A program made the translations under genes and the position numbers. A DNA stretch of 64,000 bases from Escarpia spicata (Eukaryota; Annelida; Polychaeta; Sabellida; Siboglinidae), in the NCBI GenBank assembly GCA_963995525.1, contig OZ023205.1:40353379-40417378 (forward strand). Direction: 5' to 3'. This document shows, piece by piece, positions 44,551 through 54,561 of this stretch. The notes under the pieces were generated by a model. The model was not told the DNA's origin. It saw nothing but the letters and a program-made list of their open reading frames with translations, and did no database searches. The stretch's first letter is position 1; the number at the start of each line of letters is the position of its first letter.

Positions 44551-44578
44551 CTACACAAACAACAACAACAACACCACA

Positions 44579-45321
44579 TTAGTCGTCGTATCTCTTCAGT
44601 GTGCGCACGGTATACGACGGCTCCCCGTTCCAAGTCGTCTTACGCACGCTGATCTCCACTTCCGTGCCGGTTAAATCCAACACGGTATCACGAAGTGGCT
44701 CCTCGCTCAACTCCACCAAGTAGTCGGCCCGGTACTCGACGAGATTAGCCATGTGCGTGTCAAATAGAGTAATCCAAATCTCGTCTTCGACGTCCTCGCC
44801 ATGCCTCACCATCACACGCAACGCGAAGAAATTCTTCGCCACCATATCCTGATCACCGTGCGTTCGACATATCATAGGCCCGTCTTTGTCTTTCTGATAC
44901 ATTTTTCGCCGACAACGGGAGCATCCCAAATACGTACACTTCTCTTTGTACGATACAGCGTCGATCATAACGGGCGTCTTAATTTTATACACGCCATTAT
45001 CAGCCCACTGTAGATCCCTCAGACTCACCAATGTAGCCCGTGTCGACGACTCGCCGCATTCTCTTTCGAGCGATGCGCTTCGCGATACGGCCGGCTGGCC
45101 CGCCGCCGCCTCGACGCTCCCCAAGGCCTCTTCGGCGCCTCGCTTACGACCGGTCGCTACCAGTGGTGACGCGATGACCACCACGGGTCTCTTAGGCGCC
45201 CCGTTGTTGTCGCCGCTGCTGCTGTAGCTTGCTGCTGCTGTTGGCCGCTGTTGGCCGCCGCATTCGAACCCTGTTTACGCATCGCCTTCGGCTTTTTCGG
45301 TGTCTCATTATTGTCGGCCAT
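44579..45321 (-). pseudogene. RPA-like single-stranded DNA-binding protein (early gene, unspliced form)
   Basis: The ATG at 45321 opens MADNNETPKKPKAMRKQG and a Gln/Ala-rich stretch. The frame changes within a CAG-type repeat (about 45190-45280) to the main frame, which runs to TAA 44579. The main part has a disordered basic segment, then WADNGVYKIKTP, a zinc-ribbon-like CTYLGCSRCRRKMYQ ... ICRTHGD, FFALRVMVRHG and EIWITLFDTHMANLVEYRAD. This is the arrangement of the C-terminal zinc-containing OB fold of replication protein A large subunit. A single-strand binding protein fits replication by protein-primed polymerase (compare the adenovirus DBP role). The internal splice donor at 45028 could replace the OB fold by exons A-D. 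The repeat-tract indel may be real or a sequencing error. Confidence 0.65.
45023..45029 (-). promoter_or_regulatory. splice donor inside the RPA-like gene (TTG/GTGAGT)
   Basis: On the minus strand GTGAGT starts at 45028, after a complete codon (phase 0). It would cut the frame just before the zinc/OB domain. Four downstream acceptors (44551, 44369, 44189, 44086) all open frames in phase 0. Confidence 0.6.
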
Positions 45322-45397
45322 TATCGCGGGAGAACGTCTGCTGCTGAAATGATACGTTAGAACACCGGCGTTATACAACATAGAATTTTCTCAACCG

Positions 45398-45403
45398 TTT
45401 TAT
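45398..45403 (-). promoter_or_regulatory. TATA box of the leftward early gene
   Basis: GTGTATAAAACGG on the minus strand, 77 bases upstream of the ATG at 45321. A CTATGTTGTATAACG leader follows. Confidence 0.5.
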
Positions 45404-45806
45404 ACACGTTACAACCTATGGCGCATGCGCACTTAACACATACGCCGCATAACTGCCCAGTCTACAGTTCTCTTACAAAATAACGCGCATGCGTACTTAA
45501 CACATACGACGCATAACTGCCTAGTCTACCGAGGTATTAGCTTTAGGGAAAAACTAAGCGGTCATGTCAGTACATTCATCGTCAAATGTGTCTTTACATC
45601 GAATTTCTCTAATATCACTACACCACACGATTCCCGAGTCCCAACTAATCATATGCAACGCTTACTTTCATGCTTTTAGCTTTTCGTTTATTGTTTTTGA
45701 AATGGCATTGTTCTCTGTTCACATTCCGATCACGATAAGCCGCCGCCACTCAGTGTCATGCGCCGTCGCCACTGTTTGACGGCGCATTCCACCGTTTGCT
45801 CATTTC
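45404..45806. other. divergent promoter region between the early gene and the right-end gene
   Basis: Separates the leftward early gene from the rightward gene at 45807. It contains a near-exact 45-bp direct repeat: the CGCATGCGYACTTAACACATACG core occurs at about 45422 and 45486 (period about 64 bp), with ACGCATAACTGCC after each. No supported gene. Confidence 0.55.
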
Positions 45807-46325
45807 ATGCACGATTATGGAGTCGAATACAACGCCTCGTACAATACAGCGGTAAGCCTGCTTTTACGCATGCATATATTATTGGTTCTCATTAATATTG
45901 GTTCTCATTAATTTAGTTCTCATTAATATTGGTCTGATTAATTTAGTTCTCATTAATATTGGTCTCATTAATATTGGTTCTCATTAATATTAAACCATAC
46001 TCATGTATTGTGGTTAATTTCACAGGGTCCGACTGGCTACAAGAACGGCGGCCCCGTCAGAATCGTTCAGCGATGATCAAAAGCCGGTAAAAGTCCTCGC
46101 CCAATCACTCCACCACCACCACCAGCTATCAGCCACGACGCTGATGATTTCGACGCAGACACCAGCCTCGTGTCTCCGTTCTTAAGAAGAGTAAGGGATG
46201 GATCGTGGTACACGCCTATCCTACGGACCGAACTATATCAGCGACGCGGTTTTCACGCGCCGCCGATTCACTATAGGGCGGGCGTTGGACGCGCCCGTAT
46301 CCTGGAGCGCCACCGTGATTCTTAA
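45807..46325 (+). pseudogene. two-exon right-end gene of unknown function, in-frame TGA
   Basis: Exon 1 (ATG 45807 to 45851, MHDYGVEYNASYNTA) ends at a good donor GCG/GTAAGC. The intron 45852-46025 ends TTTCACAG. Exon 2 (from 46026, GPTGYKNGGPVRIVQR) is interrupted by TGA 46074-46076 and then stays open in the same frame: SPRPITPPPPAISHDADDFD ... GSWYTPILRTELY ... stop TAA 46323-46325. An AATAAA lies shortly downstream (about 46354). The Pro-rich then acidic then tyrosine-containing composition (YTPIL, TELY) is reminiscent of signalling or sorting tails, but no family is recognised. A competing frame in exon 2 gives a longer but compositionally poorer peptide. Confidence 0.45.
45880..45995 (+). 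repeat. 16-17-bp tandem repeat inside the right-end intron
   Basis: About seven copies of TTGGTTCTCATTAATA and close variants (AGTTCTCATTAATA, GGTCTGATTAATT). Confidence 0.85.
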
Positions 46326-46459
46326 GCAAGCATGGAACATTCTAGCAGTCTATAATAAATATATTACTCTACTACTCACGCCGCTTCCACTCGTCTGTAT
46401 TCACTGCGTAACCATCCTACGCCACCACCCGGCCGCCTTACCTATACAGGGGCCGCTGA

Positions 46460-46600
46460 ATATTTATGCATTGGTTTCGTTTTGATCGCACCGCTAGATT
46501 TTAAATGCACAACGCATTCCGTCTCACCGCTAGCCGCTGAACGTATTGATGCATTGGTTTCGTTTTGATCGCACCGCTAGATTTTAAACGCACAGCGAAT
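46460..46600. repeat. direct repeat, 84-bp period
   Basis: TGCATTGGTTTCGTTTTGAT plus CGCACCGCTAGATTTTAAA occurs at about 46468 and again at about 46552. Confidence 0.85.
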
Positions 46601-46740
46601 AATACACCCCTAGCCAGCTATGCTGTCGCGCTAGGGTCATAGTCCACTCCAGCTGCAGCGCCGGTCGCTTATCGCAGCAACGCTGCTAACATAGGGTACG
46701 GTGGGGCATCCTCATAGGGTTAACGGGGAAAAGTCTGCAC

Positions 46741-46800
46741 ACAGTGGTTTTATCGCGGTTATATACCCGCACAGTGGTTTTATCGCGGTTATATACCAGC
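46741..46800. repeat. 30-bp tandem duplication at the inner edge of the right inverted repeat
   Basis: ACAGTGGTTTTATCGCGGTT plus ATATACC is present twice (46741, 46771). The left end has a single copy, so the right end is asymmetric. Each copy carries a TATA-like GGTATATAACC on the minus strand. Confidence 0.85.
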
Positions 46801-47105
46801 GCGATAAACGCATTATTGCTTACGTAAGCACACGCTATGTACGGCGTTGATCGCTAGGGAAAATACTAAAATGATCACTGCGCTCACCACTAGGTGGCAC
46901 CTCAAATGTACTTAGAGGGGGGTAATCCATCACGTTTTTTATAAGTAGGTTCCCGAAAACGTTTAGTGTCAAAAAAGTCTGATCTTTTTTATAAGTAGGT
47001 TCCCGAAAACGTTTAGGGGTAATACAAACTTTTTTATTAGTAAAGTTTTGCCCAAAGGTCACCAAAGGTGTCGTGCACGGGCCTCTTAAAACCATCTATA
47101 CTACT
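46773..47105 (-). repeat. Polinton right terminal inverted repeat
   Basis: Reverse complement of the left repeat with scattered substitutions and small indels, ending ...TCTATACTACT. It contains the same two AGGTTCCCGAAAACGTTTAG copies (about 46946 and 46998). Confidence 0.9.
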
Positions 47106-47111
47106 GCTGAC
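47106..47111. repeat. Polinton target-site duplication, right (GCTGAC)
   Basis: Identical to 32027-32032. Confidence 0.9.
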
Positions 47112-48179
47112 CCCTGCGGTATACTCTAAACGCCACAGAATGCTGGATAAGGTTTGGCACGTCATTGAACGAATATGTGCGATTCTAGCTAATACATACT
47201 ATTTATATACTATTTTGTCAGTTGACACGTATTATTATGCATTACTAACGAGAGTGTGCGTGTGCGTTTGCGCGCGTATGGTGTGCGTGTGTGGTGCACA
47301 TTCTGTTAAATAGTTAAAAACAAATTTATTTTGTACAGTGATACTTGATGGAGAATACGTTATCATTGCTACCTATGTGTCAGTCAATGGTGTATTATAA
47401 CTGGATATATGTGTGTTGTACGCTGATAATCGACGGAATTTAAATTATTACTGCAACTGATATGTTAATCAATTGAATAGCACGACTGTGTGCGTTTTGC
47501 TGTGATAATTGTTTTCGTGTAACACGTTTTTATTGTAACCGCAGTTTAATGCAATCGTGTGATACTATAACGTGTATGTGTGCGTGTTCGCACGCGCGCG
47601 CATGCGCGTATACATGTTGTATTGGAGTAGTGATTGTGGTAGCGTCTTCTAACTATTTCTGACATTTAAGCAATGGCATGAAACAGCAATACTTGCTACT
47701 CTTCATACGTAGACGCTGTACACATTATTATTGTAACGGATGCTTTTCGTAATGGCACAGGTTATTCTACCTGAATAATTACCGATATCCGCAGCGTGAT
47801 CATTTATATGCACAATAATGTTTATTTTTATGACGTCAAGTCTTGGGTTTTGTGTATTACGTAATAATGACAGTTACATAATGTCCGTCCGCTCCCTCCC
47901 GTCTCGTTGACGACAGTGGCGTTTCATCGTCGGTGCAAGACTTCTCATGTCAGGGCATTTGTATTCGGTTGCGCCTATTGCACTACCCAGTCCGTACTCG
48001 CAATTACAAATGGGTTATGTCCAAAGCAACTATTCCACTAGAAATGTACTAGTATAGGACTTACGTACTTTTTGTGAAGCCACGATGTACATGTACGTAA
48101 CTACTTTGTCAATTAAAAAGTGCTCGTACTTGTATTAAAAAATACATTTCAAAATACTGTTGCCCCGTCCTGATACACA
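47112..48179. other. intergenic, nothing recognised
   Basis: AT-rich host sequence with a short CG/GT-rich patch at about 47570-47610. No gene supported. Confidence 0.4.
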
Positions 48180-48382
48180 CGCATGCACGAATGCACGAAT
48201 GCACGAATGCACGAATGCACGAATGCACGCGCACACACAAGTCCAGCCTTTATTCACATACGCACGCACAAAGGCACGCACATACGCACACATTATATAT
48301 ATATACATACATACTTACGTACGTACGTACGTACGTACATACATACATACATACATACATACTTACATACATACATACATAT
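48180..48382. repeat. mixed microsatellite (GCACGAAT)n, (GTAC)n, (CATA)n
   Basis: Five to six GAATGCAC units are followed after a gap by (TA)n, (GTAC)n and (CATA)n runs. Confidence 0.9.
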
Positions 48383-49214
48383 GTTGGACTAAGAAAGATT
48401 AGTCGGCTCTTGGACAGTAACCTTCGATACTGTTTTATAAAATAGATATAACAATATCATACATTTAGATAAGACATACAAGGAATGGATGCGTACATTT
48501 TATTATAACCCTAACAGTACAATACAATGTGCACTAGTATATATCTTGTATCATTAACACACCCTGTTTACGTGTCGTGTAATACATTTATAATATTATA
48601 TAATAATGTTATGCAAACACTATGTATCAACAAAAATTTGACACATTCATCCACTTACGGCATGGAATCACTACGTGCTTAATCGCGTCCAGCACAATGC
48701 GTGTAACGTGTTGACATTGCATAGAATGGCCCAAAAAAACACAAAGCATGTGTGCCTACGTCACGTGCAATGCGATATCAATTAAAGATAGCTTTCCACC
48801 TTCCCATAAGAATAGTAAGTTCACTCTTATGCTCGTATGCGTCAACAATCTAACTATTCGCTGTACGTGTGGAAGGGGCTGTTTCACAGAAGAAAATTAG
48901 CTAATCAAGAAACTTAATCATTCAACAGAAATCTGTATTAAATTTACGGTGTTTTTTTTAATGCAAAAAGCTTCCGCCGCATCAACAATAACACTATTTC
49001 AGCGACACGCCGGCAAAAGTGTCCGAGTGTGGCATTCTGGTGTGTGTTGTCAGTTTCACTACACAAGGTTACTGTCAGGAAGCGAAATCGGTTTCAAAGA
49101 CCAAAAGCAAGCGTATGAACTTATAGGAACGTCGGTGGAACAGTACATACGACATGGGACGATTAATCCAGTGCGCCAAGGCAATATATGGATAGGGTCC
49201 ATGGACGGAAAGAA
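48383..49214. other. intergenic, one unexplained short ORF
   Basis: A plus-strand frame from 48949 has a non-repetitive N-terminal part (LSGSEIGFKDQKQAYELIGT, VEQYIRHGTINPV) before it enters the minisatellite at 49215. I do not recognise it and it may be chance. Confidence 0.2.
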
Positions 49215-49510
49215 ATTGGGGATTGGGTTGAGGGGAGAGGGTGCGAGAGAGCCAGAAAGAAGCGGGTTAAGGGGAGAGGGAGCCAGGGAGCCAGGGAGTA
49301 GCGGTTTTAGGGAGCGAGGGAGAGAGGGAGCGAGGTAGCCAGGGAGTAGCGGGTTGAGGGGAGAGGGAGCGAGGGAGCCAGGGAGTAGCGGGTTGAGGGA
49401 GCGAGGGAGAGAGGGGGCGAGGGAGCCAGGGAGTAGCGGGTTGTGGGGAGAGGGAGCGAGGGAGCGAGGGAGCGAGGGAGCGAGGGAGCGAGGGAGCGAG
49501 GGAGTAGCGG
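49215..49510 (+). repeat. GGGAGCGA/CCAGGGAGTAGCGGGTTG minisatellite
   Basis: Units of GGGAGAGGGAGCGAGGGAGC and CCAGGGAGTAGCGGGTTG alternate, ending in a regular (GAGGGAGC)n run. Confidence 0.9.
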
Positions 49511-49940
49511 GTTGTCAATTGATTGTGGACACTAATGTAATATCGTGTGTGTATTAGAACAATTTGAAATGCTGTCATTATAATAACAAATCGTCCAATA
49601 TGCGTGTATACTTGCTCAACACTCTATATATTGAACATATATTGCAACAGGTGTAGCACGAATACATACACACACATGCATGTACACACGCACGCACGCA
49701 CGCACGCACGCACGCACACACACAAAATGGTAATGTAACAATTAATCGATTTGGAACACTGCCTCAATACAATTGAAGACATTAACATGACTATTCATGA
49801 CAATGTTCATCAATTTGCTAAATGTATTATTAAACATTTAGTTATTACCACACCAATGACATTAACGAACTTAGTTTGTTTGGAAAGCAATCTAAGTTTG
49901 CCGAAATATTGAAGGTAAGTTGATTTCATAGTTATGCTAT

Positions 49941-50388
49941 TTATTTAATATCGACTTCGCATATCTTCCATTCCCCATACAAACTCGGAATGTGGATGGT
50001 CACGTGACTGCAGTCGTCGCCTTCATAGTGACACGCAGCGACACACGTGATCAGTCCGCCAGACTCGACGGTCTCACTCCACTTACACGTTCTGTACTCC
50101 CCAGCGAGGTCACCCCTGACCACTCCGTCTGTCTCATCGCCATCTCGAAGTGGGAAGTGGAGCACGTGAGGTGATGTCCGGTGATTGTGACAGTGACCGA
50201 CGTCGAGGTGTTGCCTGGCACACCCATCTTGCTGAGAAGTCCAGAGAGCCAGCACTTATTCTGCGGTTGCGTCAAACGTGTAGTGGTCTACGTCTGCCAG
50301 ACAAGTATCGTTGTCTTGTCGCCGTCATTCAGGCGATGTGACATTTCCATCTGAACTGGTGGGTCCAACACGGGAATGGAAGGTGGCT
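49941..50388 (-). pseudogene. inverted decayed paralogue of the terminal exon at 21318-21787
   Basis: Read on the minus strand it has the same acceptor context (ACGTTTTAG ending at 50389), a matching start (QMEMSHRLND), TQPQNKCWLSGLLSK, TVTITGHHLTCSTSHFEMAM, then EYRTCKWSETVESGGLITCV, AACHYEGDDCSHVTIHIP and the ending GEWKICEVDIK. At least three frame changes (near 50310, 50275 and 50110) break it. No further exons of the gene were found next to it. Confidence 0.8.
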
Positions 50389-51057
50389 CTAAAACGTACA
50401 GATCATTGACTATTTTATTAACAATCTAATGTAGCGTCATCTTCGAATGATAATAATTAAGTGGAAATCTAGAATATTTTCACTCACGTGTAGTTTATAG
50501 TTTTATATTATATACGTCTACTTTATTTGTACACATAAAAAAACTAACATTTAAAACATTAAAAATACGAGGGCGAAAAGTCATTGATATTACTAATGGT
50601 TTGTTTATATAGAGAAACAAACCAGTAGTCCGGGTTAGCGCATTAATATACATATAATGCTAATTGTATATGCCTATAGCATATACTTGTCACCACGCTT
50701 CACATTTGTTTTGTGATATTGCTTTCGACAGGCACGTGGCCACGTTAACTGATGCTACTGTGAAGCAGTCAGTAAGTAGACACGCATTACGACAACGATA
50801 CAAATGCGTTCTTTTAACTCACTTGTGCATCCATCTAGCAACAGGGCAAAGCCGGGTGCGTGTGAGGGATTTACATGCAGATCGATCACCAGGAGCATGT
50901 TCCCGTTCATATCGGCAACATTCATACTGAAAACGTTTGTGATACGTTAAATGTAGCAGCGCCTTATACACCCGTAAGGGGAATTGTCTATGCACGCATG
51001 TGTTACGATGCAGAGTATATTTTAATTAGTTATAGGTCAGCCTAGTGCAACCTATTA

Positions 51058-51700
51058 CAGTAAACCTCGCCTAAGTTGGATCCAATCGGACTAAGTTATT
51101 TAATCCGAGTTATGCGAAAATCCGACTTAACCGACGATGCTATATACCAGTGCTAACATCAAAGACTGCCCTCTAAATGCCCGTAGATACCATGGATAAC
51201 GCTTGAACGTGACTGGATACCGCGGTAATTATACATTATGTTGATGTCCACTAGCAAACACCACATTACACAGAATTACAACAGTTTTGTTCTTCATTTT
51301 CTCACGAACCTCTAAGCTTAAAAAATATTATTGATCGTAAATGTCAGTTATCTTGTTCTACGTATAGTGTCTTTGTTGGTGCTATCTCATGAGTATAGCC
51401 TCGCACTTGTCAGTCGAATCTTCGTGTCTTAGCGTCCATAAAGCAGCATATGAGTCACTGAATTTTGTTGTCTTATCTTCAGACTTCGACACTTTGTCGC
51501 ACTCGTCATCGCTCTGCGTCTGCGTCGGCGTGTCGTACGGTTTCACTGAGCTGCTCGTTATTTAGAGTAGCCGGAGTTTCTGTTATCTCGCCCACACCAA
51601 CATAGTCATTCGTCGAACATACAGCATCCCCATACACCTCGCGGAGCTTATCTCATACGTTTATGAAAGAAGAAGCTGCTTCGTCATCGCCATTGTCTTG
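51058..51700 (-). mobile_element. pogo/Tigger-like element remnant
   Basis: TA then CAGTAAACCTCGCCTAAGTT at 51056-51077 resembles the CAGT(A/T)AACCTCG-type inverted end of pogo/Tigger transposons with TA duplication. Upstream on the minus strand (51370-51700) short frames read VGVGEITETPATLNNEQLSE and, one frame over, DDECDKVSKSEDKTTKFSDS, YAALWTLRHED. These look like the acidic C-terminal region of such transposases. The other end was not identified. Confidence 0.4.
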
Positions 51701-51734
51701 ACGTTCAACATGCTTCCGGTTTCACGTTGTCCCA

Positions 51735-51890
51735 TGCTGATTTCAGAGCAATGGCAGCGTCCAAAATAGGACATAGAGGAATGGATGGGAACAGACGTCT
51801 GGCGAGTGGGGAGACTGGCAAAGGAAAGAGCTGTCTATAGACAATCCATCAAGGCTGCAACGTCTGGAAATGGATAAGCAAACCCATCCA
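51735..51890 (+). mobile_element. 5'-truncated LINE 3' end, same family as 715-4230
   Basis: GGACATAGAGGAATGGATGG, TGTCTATAGACAATCCATCA and CTGGAAATGGATAAGCAAA match, with few changes, the reverse complement of 715-840, the 3' end of the LINE at the left of the window. Confidence 0.75.
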
Positions 51891-51959
51891 TAGTTTCATC
51901 ACCATCCGCGCACAGTATGTAAACATCAATGGTCATTGTTCGCCATATGTCTGTATCTC

Positions 51960-51990
51960 CACTATATATAAATATATATGTATATAAATA

Positions 51991-52044
<54 letters not shown>

Positions 52045-52412
52045 GTGCATATTATGTTATGTATTATCAGATACGACAACAATGATAATGACGTATGTTT
52101 TGTATGCGTGCGTGTGTGTATATATGTATGTATGCATATATCACCATATTGATATATACTTGTATATAGATATATATATATATTTTGCACACGCACAAAC
52201 ACACACACGCACGCGCGGCGCACGCGCACACGCGCACGCGCACACGCGCACACGCGCACACGCGCACACGCGCACAAACGCACACACGCACACACGCACA
52301 CACGCACACACGCACACACGCACACACGCACACACGCACACACGCACACACGCACACACGCACACACGCACACACGCACACACGCACACACGCACACACG
52401 CACACACGCACA
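51960..52412. repeat. (TA)n and (CACACACG)n microsatellites
   Basis: (TA)n at 51985-52040, a second TA-rich patch at 52140-52185, and about 25 ACACACGC units from 52195 to 52412. Confidence 0.95.
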
Positions 52413-52748
52413 CAAACAGCTACTCACTAGTGTGTGCCCAGCATATCTGCCTGTTGGTTGGGTGAAGTGAAACCCCGTGAATCCACGCTTTTGGTGACAC
52501 TGCAATCACGACGTGTTCGCTTCCGTCCAAGCCCGCTTTGTCGACGGCCTTGACAGTCGCGAAGAACATCAACCTGTCGATTTTTCGTTCGCTGACATCA
52601 ACTCCCAATATTGCTACATGCTTACTATATCAAACAGCTTTTTAGGATCCCTGTATCAAATATACAGTAAAACATTACAATATGAACAGAAAGTAACATT
52701 TTCCATAAATCAATGCATAATACTAGATTTGTGTTATTGTATAACTAT

Positions 52749-54553
52749 CAGGGGTGACTGAATTACATTAATTTTATACTTGAGTAGAAGTAAAAGTAAT
52801 TCAGCTAAGAACTACTTGAGTAGAAGTAAAAGTAGCGTCTAAAAATCCTACTTGAGTAAAAAGTAAAACTACTTTCCAAAAGTACTTGAAGTAAAAGTAG
52901 AATTAAAAGTAGAACGGTAAGATGTTTTGTCAGGCAAGTAACAACAATAATTACTGCATCGGCGATCCAAAAAATTAACACAGATTGAAAATAATTACTG
53001 TTTAACTCCAACATATATTAATTATGTATATGAATAATGTTCTATTTATTTTTATTATTATGTGCACTTTCGCGTGGCAGACGTGATGTAGTTCGCGTCT
53101 GTTTCGCTTGTGCCATTCCGCACGAAATGTACCATCACAGTTCCTTTGTAGAAGTGGAATAAATATATATCTAAATAAATTAAAATATTTAAATGAATAG
53201 ATACATGCATAATTAAAATGTCCATATGATAAAAAATATGTATAAAATAATCGTTAAAAAGTCAGTAGAAATTGCACTAAAAAGTAATAAAAATGTAAAT
53301 AAATAATTTAAAAAGGTCAATTCCATGGATTCATATGATGCTTTCTTATTTTGAAATGTTCTATAGAAAACTATATTTAGTTTTCGTAAATTCGACAGCG
53401 TGGTACGGAAACGTGTTCCGGTATCTGCCACCATGGGCGCTAGCTACGACGACGGCCACGGTCGCTGCACCAACTGACCGAGAACGCCGTCGAAGTCCAG
53501 GTCGGAGCCAGTCATTGTGCAGGCCGCGCTATCTATAATTACGCAGTTCATGAAGCTTATTAAGATGCCAGCCAACGTCAATGTCTATTATGTTTAAATG
53601 CCATACGTCCACTGTTGAATGTTGAACTGAATAAAATTCATATATGTTGTAGTTTTAAAATAGATTACGGATTAACAGTCCACGGTGAACTGAACGATAA
53701 TATGGTACCGATGACGTAATGCGACCTCAGGAGCCGAACACGCAAATGAGTTGACAAATGCAGTGCTAAGGTTGACTAAAGATTGAAAAACTATAATAAA
53801 TACGCTCATAGCTGGCTTAACTTCGTCTTTCAATCAATACCACAACACCAATTTAGAACGCACATTTACCGTGCCGAATAATACTGCGATCGATTCGCCG
53901 TTTCGTATGCGGTTGACGAATTCATATTTTGGCGCAAGCCCAAGCACCAAGCAAATTTGCGTTTATTGCAGCCAAAAAATAATATTTGCGCAATGTTAGC
54001 ATGCTGATCTTCCCTACTACGCTGCATTAAACTTATAAATCACATTAGTATGCATGGCGTAGCCTATGTGTGAATTTCAATTGCACTTTACAAGTCGCCG
54101 AAGCCAGGAGAACCCGCCGAAGGCGCCTATTCGCGAAAGCCACGACGGGCAGAAAGGAAACGATTCGATTGATGTCGGCACAAAACAAACAATGCCTCGC
54201 ACCATATTTACTGTTCCTAATGACTTGACCATACTAACACAAGTCAAGTGACAGTTATTACCGCGTTAACGTAGTTTACCAACGCTCTAATTTCTTGTAA
54301 TTAAATACGTTTAATGAAATGCTGTCGACGGGCGGAATGCCAACAGGTCAACGTAGTTCAGAAAAAATGTAACGAAAATATATCGCTAAGTAAATGAAAA
54401 TAACGAAGTAAAAAGTAGCGTTACCTTAGATAAAACTACTTCGTTACAAGTAGAAGTAATTAATATAAATAGTACTTCGTTACTCTCCGTTACTTGAAAA
54501 AACTACTCAAGTAGAGTAACGAAGTAGTTTTACTTCGTTACATGACACCTCTG
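52749..54553 (+). mobile_element. hAT-type non-autonomous element, copy 2, with 8-bp target duplication
   Basis: Starts CAGGGGTGACTGAATTACAT and ends ...CATGACACCTCTG. The ends are inverted (CAGGGGTGAC against CAGAGGTGTC), flanked by perfect 8-bp ATAACTAT duplications at 52741-52748 and 54554-54561. Subterminal arrays of ACTTGAGTA/AAGTAAAAG-type and TAACGAAGTA-type motifs are shared with the element at 11045-12686. Eight-base duplications and CAG ends are typical of the hAT superfamily. No transposase is visible, so it is non-autonomous. Confidence 0.85.
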
Positions 54554-54561
54554 ATAACTAT

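Larger units (their letters stand above)
32033..47105. mobile_element. Polinton/Maverick (adintovirus-like) endogenous element, complete
   Basis: 15,073 bp between perfect GCTGAC duplications, with terminal inverted repeats starting 5'-AGTAGTATAGA. It carries the full Polinton core set: packaging ATPase, retroviral-type integrase, minor and major capsid proteins, adenain-like protease and protein-primed-type DNA polymerase B. It also carries a NADAR protein, a tRNA-like gene and a spliced early region. Gene blocks converge at about 39480-39600: virion and integration genes on the plus strand, polymerase and early genes on the minus strand. GC content and CpG-rich codons differ sharply from the AT-rich host flanks. 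Many genes are broken by indels or stops, so this copy looks inactive, although some indels could be assembly errors. Confidence 0.95.

Noticed and set aside
49267..49578. Ser/Leu/Pro-rich minus-strand ORF
   Set aside because: Minisatellite translation.
52067..52505. Cys/Val- and His/Thr-rich ORFs around the CA/CG repeat
   Set aside because: Simple-repeat artefact.
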